DNA of 64,000 nt. Origin: Parasponia andersonii. Lineage: Eukaryota > Streptophyta > Magnoliopsida > Rosales > Cannabaceae. The stretch is taken from positions 605,577-669,576 of the forward strand of contig JXTB01000109.1 in assembly GCA_002914805.1 (NCBI GenBank), written 5' to 3'. The translations under genes and the position numbers were made by a program. The notes beneath the pieces are model-generated. The model saw only the letters and a list, made by a program, of their open reading frames with translations. It ran no database searches and was not told the origin of the DNA. Positions within the stretch are counted from its first letter, which is position 1, and every line of letters begins with the position of its first letter. Positions 11,401-22,349 of the stretch are shown in pieces.

Positions 11401-12500
11401 AGCTCAAAGAATGTCAATCCAAATCTTGAAAGTAAAAAAAAATTGAAATATGATATTCATCAAAATATTTACATATATTATGTCATTGAATGAATAATCA
11501 TACACAAATATTTAGAATGACAAAGTTGCAAAATATAATCGTTGAATTCAAATAATGTCATTTTAGTTCTAAAATCAACTTTCATACATCTATTTATATA
11601 TATATATATATATGCATAAAATATATATTTTCGAAAGAAATAGAATTATTCAATTAATGTATTCAAGATTTGTCATGAATAACCATTAATGATTTGCACA
11701 AAAATAAGAGTTTAAGCAATATGCATTGTGCAAACACTTTATATATCAGTTAGACTCATAAATAATTCAAATAAAAGCATATATACGATCATTCCAAAAG
11801 CTCTTTATCTTCTCTATGTTGAGGTTGGACTTAATCATTATCTTTGATTTGTCTTTAACTCTAATCATATACCATACCTACAATAATATCATCTATACTT
11901 TTCTCTTTAGAAGAGTCATTGGTCTCATCAAATATCACATGTATAGGTTTATTTACTACTTAATTTTTTTTTTGAAAAACTTTCTTTATGCATTACTAGT
12001 AGTAGAGTAACTAAAAAAAGTTTCAGTATTAGATTTTGAATCAATAATTTTAAGTTATTTTGTTTCTTTTTCTTTTTTTTTTTTAAAAGAACATAATATT
12101 TACATATAAAAACTCTAAAATAATCAATATTGAGTTTTTGATCATTTCGAAACTCATGATAGTATTTTAAATTATAACAAATAGTGTTGATGACTTTGAC
12201 ATAAAAATATTTTGATAAAACTTTTGCATTTGACATAGCCATTTCAAAACTAATAAAGAAAATCATGTAAAGCCAATTTCTTAAAAAAAAAAAAAAATCA
12301 AGTACCTTAAGAGCATAATAGATTGATTTACTTTCCAAAGCAACATGCTTTACAAATTTTGTTATATCCAAAAATTAGACTTGATAAACCATAACAAGAT
12401 TCCTTTACTAAAAGATTTGAAACTGTACGCATACTAGCATGCCCAAATTTTCTTTGCCATAATTAATAAACATTTTCTTTTAAAGCAAAAAAACATATCT
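8484..12500 (-). mobile_element. Decayed Ty1/copia element (Sirevirus-like?), broken fossil
   Basis: Fossil, minus strand, limits approximate. The clearest coding trace is at about 12370-12480 (-), with GHASMRTVSNL followed by a Cys-containing KICKACCFGKQ segment, the GAG-pre-integrase pattern of copia polyproteins. The left part (about 8487-10258) looks like the 3' LTR: plus-strand edges TGTTAGCC and CTCAACA, and text such as GACTACCCAAGAGAG common in plant copia LTRs. Just inside it, minus-strand polypurine tracts occur several times (10264-10275, 10421-10430, 10561-10570), as reported for Sireviruses. A matching 5' LTR was not found and most of gag-pol is unrecognisable, so it is old and heavily broken. 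Confidence 0.5.
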
Positions 12501-13169
12501 TGACTTGAAAAATTTTTCACAAAAAAATTTATCAAAAGATATAATAATCTTATGTGTTTAGATTTTCAAATTGAACTTTCAAGCGTTTACCACTGAGCCA
12601 AAAGTTATAGCTATTAGCCAAAGTGCAACTTTATTTCCTTATTACTTAGCAGTGCAGAACCCCACACTAAGCGGTGGGTGGATATGAAGAGCTGCACGTT
12701 TGTGTTAATGGGTTGGGCTGTTAAGCCCCAAGCGATTAGTTCTGCAATCGCATAGAAGGATGCTGGAGCCCAATAACCCCAATAGAATTCTCCAAAAAGA
12801 ACATATATATATATATATTTCATACATTTGAAGACCAGGCTTGCATCCATCATATTTCTAAGAAATCTTCTCAATTCCACAAAAGCTCCATGAGATCTCT
12901 TCGACTCATTCCTATCTGTCAGATCTCACAAAAAAAAAAAAAAAGAAAATAAGTGACTCATATTCCAAAGAGAGACACGAGCAAGACAAAATACATTCAA
13001 AGAGAAAAATACAGAGGGGGGAATTAGCTTCAAAATCACACAAAAAGAAATTATAAGGCAGGGCAAGGAGGAAGGAGATGGTGATCAAGAAGGCAAAGGA
13101 GGAAGGAGAAGATGATTTGGGGATCTAGTGTTGCTTTTTATTTTCTTTTAAATTTTCTTTAAAGTCTAA
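12501..13169. other. Unassigned intergenic DNA
   Basis: No gene recognised. An 88-codon open frame on the minus strand at 12614-12880 lies in slightly GC-richer DNA (12640-12800) but resembles no family I know and lacks splice or promoter context. It may be a remnant of the adjacent decayed retroelement. Confidence 0.4.
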
Positions 13170-13580
13170 GGCTATATTTGGTAGGAAGGAAAAGGAAGAG
13201 GAAAGAAAAATTTTGATGGAAAAGTAGAGGGAAATAAATATTTTAGTTGTTTGGTAAAAGGGAAAAAGAAATGGAAGAGAAAAAATGAAAGAAAAAAGTG
13301 GTGAGACCCACTCAGATATTTTTCTCCCAAAAATGAAGAGAAAAAGAGGAAAAAAGTTTTTACTCATGTTTTAAAATGAATTTACCAAATTAACCTCATA
13401 TACTATTTTTAAAAAGACAAAATAATCATTTTAAAATATACTAATTTTCTTTTCTTCTTATATATCAAACAATAATGAAGGAAATACTCATATTTTTTTT
13501 TTCCACTCCACATATTTTCTTTCTCTCCTAATTTTTCCCTCTCTCCTACCTTCTTCCCTCTCTACCAAACATACATAGCC
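13170..13580. mobile_element. Tourist-like (PIF/Harbinger) MITE
   Basis: 411 bp, bounded by the trinucleotide TAA on both sides (13167-13169 and 13581-13583), the expected 3-bp target duplication of PIF/Harbinger elements. The left end reads GGCTATATTTGGTAGG and the right end, read in reverse complement, GGCTATGTATGTTTGGTAG, so the termini are inverted repeats. The left arm is purine-rich and the right arm pyrimidine-rich, and it could fold into a hairpin. No coding region. The two open frames crossing it are composition artefacts. Confidence 0.75.
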
Positions 13581-13583
13581 TAA

Positions 13584-16500
13584 AATAGTTAATGTAGCTT
13601 TCTCTCCGATAGAACACTTAAGATGGAGAGACAATCTTTTAACGACGTGTCGCGTTCTCATCTGCCGGACACAGAGCACGACAGAGAACCTGGACAAACG
13701 ATCCGGGTCGGACCAAACAGATAAGAGTTGGACCAATTCTCTTACGGGATTTTGGATAGACAGGGGTTGGCCCAATTAGTATGCGGTTTTCAAAAGCAGC
13801 CACTCAAATTATGCGCTCCATCTAATCTACATCTCATTATATGACTTCTCAAGTAAAGGGGTGTTATAAAAAATTTAGTATAATTTTCTGGAGTTTGGAA
13901 GCTGCCTAGCTTATTTCATTTAATTATAAGTTGCTTAATGCCAACCGGATACTAATTCATGCAACACAATTACTAAGACAAGACAAATATAATTGTTTTA
14001 CCAATGACATGTTATTATAGTGCAATTTGGTCAGTTTCAACCACGTAAATTCCCGCTAGTATAGTTAAGACTTGAGATTGAAAACCTTAGTAATAGTCAA
14101 AATCATCTTGCTTGTCGGTATTAGTAATTGCCAAAGTAATTAATGGGTTTTCTCGACTCTTAACACATTACTTTGTTTTTTTTCGCTTGAAGACTCTTAA
14201 TACATTACCTACCCGACCACTATGACTACGAAATCAAATTTGTTACTTCTTTTTCCTCTTCTATCAAGCATCTCTCACGGGCACAAATTTGTGTGATACA
14301 TATCAAACGGTGCACGGTACCATGTACTACATAGGATCCTAAGTCTTCTCATATAAATTATATTAACATGTATAGCATATTGACCAATGGGTAAGGGAAT
14401 GAGTGTCGAGACTTATTTATTTTTTTTTGTTTTTTTCCATAGTGACTGTTATTGTTTAATACGTAATGTCACAGATTTTTTTTTTTTTCAAATGCAAATA
14501 TCGTTTCTCAGAAATTAAAGACAAACAAGTGAGCCGGTGTAAAGATTTTACCAGTAGCCAATACTTTTTTTTTTCCTAACATATATTTTTTTATTCCTAG
14601 TAATATTAGTCAATCTGTTAATTGCATTAAAAAAAAAAAAAAGCGAAGTCACTAAAATAATCTGTGTTAGGCAAATGAAGACCAATGAAGCTGAAAGCGA
14701 CAGCTGGAAGCAGTCTCACGGCATCTGTGTACTTCACCTTGATCTTGATGAAATAATATATATATATATATATATAATTAATTTAATAAATATTTTTTTT
14801 AATCATTAGATTATAATAAAAAATATATATATATATATATATATATATCAGTATTTATATATATATATATATATACATATCCAAATGTAAAATATATCAT
14901 TTAGACAAAGCTTATATACTAGTAATTTTGGGATTGTATAATTATTAAGCTGATCCCAATCACACAGTAGGGTGGTGCATGTGCGTATGGTGTACATAAT
15001 TGGATAATTGGATAAGATTATTGTTTCATATTAGAACTAATTGGGTTGGATTTGAATATATCTAATACTATTATATTTCTATATATTTTAGTCTATTAAA
15101 AAGTGATGTTCCGAAAAAAAAAAAAAACGTAAGTATACCGCGTTGCTATTTCTTATATATATATATATACAAATATTTCTGAAAAATGCGATTCTTACAA
15201 AATAGTGCATGAGAAGTCCATTCATAGTTGGAGAATGGTTAATTTTGAAGCAAAAAAATTGAAAGAGAAATCTTGAAGCACTTCTAGGAGGGTTATAATT
15301 ACTTTAACTTGAGTATTTGACTGTATGGAATTTGGAAGCTAAAAAATTGGACTCCACTTTTATATAGTTGCTAAAAAAAATTTGAATTGTCATATTCAAC
15401 TGTTCAAGTGTTTATAAATTAGCATCAGCTGAAAAAGAAAAAAAAATGCCAATCCAACGTGAAGTTGGGTAAGAGCATTTTCAGTGGGCATTCTATTATC
15501 ATGCTAATGCTCAATTTTAGCATTTCAACCAAAAAAAAAAAAATCTCCAATAATATATCAAATATGACAATACTTTTTAGCACATTCTATTTCTTGTGTT
15601 AAATATAATATAAGGGATAACAAATATTAAATTTTAGCATGTTCCAAATTTACAATATTATCATTATTAATATGTATTTAAGTTTAAAATTTTGTTATTA
15701 ATATGTATTAGATTTTACAATATTGCCATCACATCATTTATTAAATTTTTAAACATGATCATTATTTATAAATTTATAATATGGCCAATTTAATTTTATT
15801 ATGCCTCAATACAATATTACTATTGTATTAAATTGAAAATATGTATAAATTTTATAATGCGGCAAATTTTGATACATGTATATATGCTATTTAAAAGAAA
15901 TTCATTAAATTTTATTCACAATATTATTTTCGCTAAATTCTATGAATAAATGAAGATTCATCGAAGTCCATTTTAAGATCGCACTCAATATGCTGATGAG
16001 ATGGGAGAGTAGATGATCAAGACTCAAAACTTCTGCTTACAGGTGTATATAGAAAAAGGTGAATTTTTATTATTGTGGTTATTTTGGGAATAATTAGGAG
16101 AATATAAAAAGCGATGACTTAATAAGTAATTTTAAGTGATGTGAAGTTTTAAATTTAGAGAATGTGTGGTCAGCTCAAACATGGGTGGCTCAAATAAACA
16201 CTCTTTTGTAACATCAATCCTTATATGTAACTTATGTTAATTAAGGGTGGGGTTCACTTATTAAATATTGTTCTTAACTAATATTGTACATTATTACGAT
16301 TTCAGTTCGACTAGCGAATTAGTACTTTCCTTTAGGGGCCAGTTAATACTTTTTTAAACCTCATCAATTTAGTTTTCAAGAAAAGAAAAATGTCGCAATT
16401 TTTTTTTTTCTTGTTTTTCCTCTCTTGTTGCAATGCGCGCTTCTTAGTTGTATTGGTAAATGTGTTGAATGAAGTTGAAAAAATTTTCAAATTAATGGAA

Positions 16501-18351
16501 CTCAAATCCCGTCAAGTGAATTATAATTTTTAACGTCAAGCCTGTATTACTTAACACAATATAATACCCTACACATATAAACCCTAATCCGAGAAAAGAA
16601 AAATCAGTATTTTTTAATATATCCAATGAAGAACATTGTTTCAACCTTAATTAGAAAGAAAAAAATGTGTTGATCATACCTTATTTGTAACTGGTATATA
16701 TATATAGTGATAGTTTTAATTGGACAAAATAATACTTATAAAAAGAGGTATAAGAAAAATATTGTCATATATATATATATATATGTATAAAACAAGGAAT
16801 GAGTACAATTGAGATGTTTTTTATCCTCTATCGCGCGAAAAATTGATTTTCATAATTAGATTTCAATATAATGGTTAACATTTAATTTTGTAACCAGTCA
16901 AAATTAAATTTTCTATTAATAGAAAATAGAAAAAATCTCTATTATTATATTATAATTCTCATATATATATATATATATATTTACACGTATGTATACAACA
17001 AAAATAATGTTACGAGATATTATATAATATTCAATACTATAAAATATTTCAACCTATTATTAATTAATTATAATTATGCTTTATATAGAATTTATATAAA
17101 ATCTGATTTATTAATTAAAATTACTCGTTAGCAAACTCCCTCGTCGTTATCATTATAGCGACGGGTATTATTAGTAGTATATCAACAAATTGAATTCTCA
17201 CAAGAAGGTCAATTGAGTTGAAAGCTTGAAGTTAGATACAAGAGGAATACGATGAAGGGTGGTTGTGCGACTCTAACCTTCGATGAAAATGATCCAATAG
17301 CCGCCGCCAAAAGGATTTTGGTTGACTAGTAGGTGGCAAAGCAACAAATGAACATTATAAGAGCTTGTATTTGCCGCCTCATTGGGTCCCGCATATTTTT
17401 ATTTTACAATTTTCTCCCTTTCATATATACTCTTTCTTTCTTTTTTTTTTTCCTTTTTTTTTTTGGGAGGGAGTTTTTCAAGTGATAGGCTAAGTTAGCT
17501 AGTAGCAGAGTAAATGAGCCATTTTATTGAATCTGCTTGAAAAGGGCAGTGCAACGAAAAGAGACTTTACAAGTGCATAGTGTCATATACTAATTAATAG
17601 AAATGTGAATCTTATATGATGCTAACAATAATGCAATATGCATAGTAGCCCAAAACATTTTTCTCTGATATGTTATGTATGTTTTGAGAATATATATATA
17701 TTGGAAAGCGTTTTAAGAAAATATTTTATTTATACCTTTTTAGTCACAAATTTTTGAAGGATAATATTGGAGTACTTTCATAAATTTGTTAAAGTTGGTG
17801 AACAAAATATGATATAGAGAAGATGGTGATGCCTTATTAAATTATATAGGAATTAGTGCGTACTAATTATTGATTTCTGGTAAAATTGTCATTATTGTAT
17901 ACATCGTGCAAAGTTGTCCAAGATTCTCTCCATTACAATTTTTTTAAAAGATAAGAAGAAAAAGAAGACCTTGTAGTTTAAGTTTGCATGAAAGCCTGAA
18001 GGTGAAGGAGAATACCCGCATGATGTCTCTATGCTAATGTAATTAGTAATATATTGCATTACCAGAAAAAATATGTTAGTAATATATAGATTGGTAAAAT
18101 AAAAAAAACAAAACTACAGGATAATGCTTGTAATGACATCATTCACATGCATATTCTAAACTATATCATAAAGTGCTAGTCTTTCTTTCAAAGCAGAGAT
18201 CTAGAACTCGGTCGAGCTCAATACTACCATACCTAACTATAGTACACTTTAATAAATATTTATACATATGCATGGAGAGACAATTTTACGAACGTATATA
18301 GCTAGGCATTTAATGATATAGACAAATGCTCATGTCAAGTCACCACGAACA
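13584..18351. other. AT-rich intergenic DNA with many AT microsatellites
   Basis: No gene is supported over almost 5 kb. AT dinucleotide runs occur near 14756-14776, 14825-14873, 15155-15169, 16762-16784 and 16960-16981. A slightly GC-richer patch at 17220-17340 contains a 25-codon frame (17252-17329) of ordinary amino-acid composition, listed under findings. The phrase AAGAGCATTTTCAGTGG near 15473 looks like one end of a hAT-type MITE, but no partner end was found. Confidence 0.5.
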
Positions 18352-18447
18352 TTGCATATAATATGGGCAGACTGAAAGTGATTTTGCATATAATATGGGC
18401 AGACTGAAAGTGACTTTGCATATAATATGGGCAGACTGAAAGTGACT
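18352..18447. repeat. 32-bp tandem repeat, three copies
   Basis: Three head-to-tail copies of a 32-bp unit beginning TTGCATATAATATGGGCAGA, starting at 18352, 18384 and 18416. The copies are almost identical, so the array is young. No coding or RNA function is suggested. Confidence 0.9.
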
Positions 18448-19785
18448 CTAGCTCCAGATAATTAAGTTCAAACAGTTCACTTCAAAATTTGAAACAGAAA
18501 TATTATACTAATATTATATGTTCATTCATTGCGTCCATATTTGGTTTCCTTAGACATAGAAGTACAATACACTCGTGGAAAGTTTCATTCCATATGTATT
18601 TTAAATTCTATTAAAATAAATAGAAATTTAACTTTGAGGAAATCTATAACATTTGAAAGTTTCTTAATTAGTAAAAACATTCACTATGATATCTTTTGAG
18701 AGAGAGAGAAAAAAAAACCCCCTTTTTATCTCTATGTTTCGCCTTATCTTATAAGTCATACCAGTTATGCCGTTTCTCTCATTAATTTTCTCTTTAATTT
18801 TGCTTGTCATGACCAAAAACTTGAAAGTGGTATACATGAGTGTGGTACATAGGGGACACATACTATCACTTGATGATTCCTAGTATTTTTCTTTTTTTGA
18901 GATAAACAAATTTATTATTAAAAATTCATAAACTTTTACAACGACATATTTCAATTGGAAGAAGGAATTTCTCTAACTAAATAAATTCACCTTCTAATAC
19001 TCTTAAAATAAATCTAACGAAATTATACGAAGCTCTATCAATAACACATGATTAATCACGGAGATACAGAAAAAAAGGAATTAAATAAATAAAATACATT
19101 CAATAATAATTGACAGTATTCGACTCCATAGACTAGAGATTTTGAGCCAATATACTTTTAATTTTTTCAAAATCTACTCCTCTACCCAGCCCGAGTGCAA
19201 TATTGTGACGAGAACTAATACTTAACAACTTTCAATCTAAAAGAAATCCACCTACATATACCAAAAGCAACTAAACCCACACATTTAATGGGATAAATGA
19301 TCATAGATTTTACTATATGATAGTTCTACCTTTAAAAGATTATTAAACAAAAATAAAAACAAAATGGAAAAGAATCCTAGATGAATCCTAGGTTTGTTTG
19401 TTGTGTGGAACTAGAGAGGATTATTGTATCTAATTAGAATTGATTAAACTAAAATATGTTTAATACTATTTTATATTTGATGGATTAGATTAAGATTATT
19501 TTTATTAGGTGTGATACACTAATATTAGAGTGTAGAATAATGTGTTTTAATTTAATTAAGCCCATTGATATTAACTTAATTAGTTTAAGATTCTTGAGAG
19601 TATGTGTGAGTGTGTGAAAGAGAACGAGTACGAACCCTAATTAGACCAATTTGTATATTGTAATTTAAATTTTGAAAGTATAAAGTTTAAATAATAATGA
19701 AGTTTGGATTAATAGTCTACACTTTTAAATTAGGTAAATTATCTTATGCAAATTAGACTAATTGATATAAATTATTTATAAGTTG
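18448..19785. other. AT-rich intergenic DNA
   Basis: Nothing recognisable as a gene. It is flanked by the 32-bp tandem array and the LINE insertion. Confidence 0.5.
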
Positions 19786-19794
19786 GCATCAAAC

Positions 19795-22094
19795 ATTGAA
19801 TTAAGATAAAATAATTTTTATCTCAATCCTAATTATATTCTCAGGGTTGTAAAGTGATTATTAACGGGCACTCTCAAGATCATATTCTCCCACCAAGAGG
19901 ATTAAGACAAGGTTGTCCTCTTTTCCCTTATTTGTTCTTTATCTATGCATAGGGATTGTCTTGCCTACTTCTTAAAGCCGAAACAAGGGGCGACCTTACC
20001 GGTTTCTCTCGTAGAAGGAATGGCCTGAATGTTAATCACTTGTTCTTTGCACATGATAGTCTCTTATTTGCTCGTGCCTCTTTAAATGAAGTTCATAAAA
20101 TCCTAGATACTTTTCACATGTATGAGATGGCATCGGGTCAGTCAATTAATTTCCAGAAATCGGCTATTTTTCTCAGTCCAAATGTGTGAGATGACCTTAA
20201 GAACTTAGTCCAGACAGTCCTACAACTTTCTTTTGTCCACTCTTATGAAAAATATCTTGGTCTTCCATTGGTCATCGGCAGAAACAAAAGAGAAGCTTTC
20301 AAGCATTTAAAGAATAGGGTCCAAAAGAAACTTCAACTTTGGAAAGGAAAACTCTTCACTATTGATGGAAAATAAATCCTTATCAAAGCAGTGGTACAAT
20401 CTATTCCAGCCTATACCATGAGTGTCTTTTAAATCCTAACATCTATCTGTCAAGAATTACACTCTCTAGTGGTGAGATTCTGATGTGGTAGTTCAACGAA
20501 AAAAAAGAAAGCTTCACTGCTAGAATTGGAAGAAAATGTGTAGGAAAAAGAGTCTTGGAGGTATGGGATTATGAGACCTAAGAGCTTTTAATAAAGCTCT
20601 CATTGCAAAATAAGCTTGGAGGATTATATCTAACCACTCCCTAGCAAGCTGCATCTTGAAGAATAAGTATTTCCCCTACTTTGGCTTTTTTGAAGCTCGA
20701 TGTGTGAATAGAGACTTAGCAATTTGAAAAGGGCTCTGTTGGGGTCACGACTCGATGGCAAGTGGGAAATGGCCACTTGATCAAAGCATTTAATGATGCT
20801 TGAATTCCTCGCCCTTCGTTGTTTCATCCAGTTATGAGACCTAATAATAATAACAAAGACCTCCGAGTTTCAGATCTTATTGAAAGTGGTGGAAAATGGA
20901 ACTTGGAAATGATTATGTCGATTTTTGGGCAAGTGGACTTGGAAGTAATCCTGAGTATCCCTTTGAGCTTAAACGAGGGAGATGACCGCCTTATTTGGCA
21001 CTTTGATAAAACTATAAAATATACTATTAAGTCTAGATACCAAACTATGATGAGCTTGGTTGAAGACTCAGAGTCATCCGATCACCACCTTCTGTCTAAG
21101 TGGTGGACTTTCCTTTGGAGTTTAAAACTTCCAAATAAGGTAAGAATCTTCATTTAGAGAGCTTTCTATGATCTCTTCTCTACTGCTTATAACCTGTCTC
21201 ACCATGGTATACATGTTTCTTCGGTTTGTGCCTATTGCCAAAATGGAATGGAGTCATCTTTTCATACAATTGTCTCTTGTCACCATGTCAAAGCTTGTTG
21301 GTCCTTGAGTTGTTTCTGGGATTATCTGGGAAAATTACACCATGGCAGACTGGCTTCTTTACCTAAAGGCCAAAATCAACAAATTAGACTTTGAACTATG
21401 GTGTATGATAGCATGACTAATTTGGCGTGACAGGAACACTTTCGTTCATGATGATCAAACTCGCAAAAATATAAGGCTCTCCTTGAAGATGCTGATCTAT
21501 GCCTAAAAGAGCTCCAAAGACTGAATCAGGGTACTTTAACCCTCGACCATTTGAGAGTGACTTTTTCTTGTAGTCCTTGGTTTTGTCCCCCTCCCAATTC
21601 TCTAAAATTGAATGTGGATGCCGCCTTAGGTGCAGGTCATGACCATATAGGCGTAAGTGCCGTTATTCGAGACAGCTCAAACTCAGTGTATGCTACTCTC
21701 TCAAGAAAATTATGGATATCTTCTCCCATTTTCTCATTAAATATATTGTTCTTAGAGAAGGAGTCATGCTCGCAATAGAGCATAATCTCCCTATCTCTTT
21801 TATTAAAAGTGACTCGAGAAATGTCATTCTAACTGTCCAGAATGGTTCTCTACACTTGTCGGAGGGCTCTATTCTAAAAGATATTTATAGTTCCTTTTCT
21901 TTGCTTAGTAATGTTAATTGCTGCCATATTTCCAGACTTGGAACATGGTACGCCATAACTTAAATCATTTTCGTTTTCTTTCTTGTATTGACCAAGTTTA
22001 GCTTGATGAAATTCTAACTTGTGTTCACTCCTATGTACTGAATGATTTACTGGTTTAATCTTATATTCTCCTTTTCCTTCAAAAAAAAAAAAAA
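19795..22094 (+). mobile_element. 5'-truncated L1-type LINE with terminal RNase H
   Basis: The coding trace starts inside the reverse transcriptase: PPRGLRQGCPLFPYLF at about 19890-19945, then a degenerate catalytic region reading HLFFAHDSLLFA (the usual FADD motif is changed to FAHD) at about 20035-20075, then KYLGLPLVIGRNK. A zinc-finger-like RVT tail (KWWTFLWSLKLPNKVRIF, later CAYC...CHHV) lies at 21100-21300. An RNase H domain beginning LKLNVDAALG follows at about 21600-21780. Several stops and frame changes interrupt it, so it is dead. It ends in a 14-base poly(A) at 22081-22094. GCATCAAAC occurs at 19786-19794 and again at 22101-22109, a likely 9-bp core of the target-site duplication. 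Confidence 0.85.
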
Positions 22095-22279
22095 TTGTAT
22101 GCATCAAACGTACAGATTTTCCTCTCCAAGTAATATTTGCAGGATGTCCTTTGCCTAGCCTCCTCTAAAATAAAATAATAAAAAAAGCCACATGACTATT
22201 TGATTTATTTAATTTTATCCATAAACATGAAACTATGTGATATCTCAAGTCAATGACAAACTTGTATTCCATATACTTA

Positions 22280-22349
22280 ACATGTACAAGTTGTTAAATT
22301 TAATGATACTAACTTTCTATAAAAAAAAACATGTACAAGTTGTTAAATT
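22280..22349. repeat. 21-bp direct repeat around a 28-nt A-tailed insert
   Basis: An identical 21-bp word (ACATGTACAAGTTGTTAAAT plus T) lies at 22280-22300 and 22329-22349. The 28 bases between end in a run of A. This is the layout of a very short retrotransposed insert with a target-site duplication, although slippage or local duplication is also possible. Confidence 0.7.

Noticed and set aside
12614-12880. 88-codon frame as a possible gene
   Set aside because: No recognisable domain, no splice or promoter signs, and it adjoins a decayed retroelement.
15471-15850. Possible hAT-type MITE starting AAGAGCATTTTCAGTGG
   Set aside because: Only one end is visible; no inverted partner or target duplication was found within a plausible distance.
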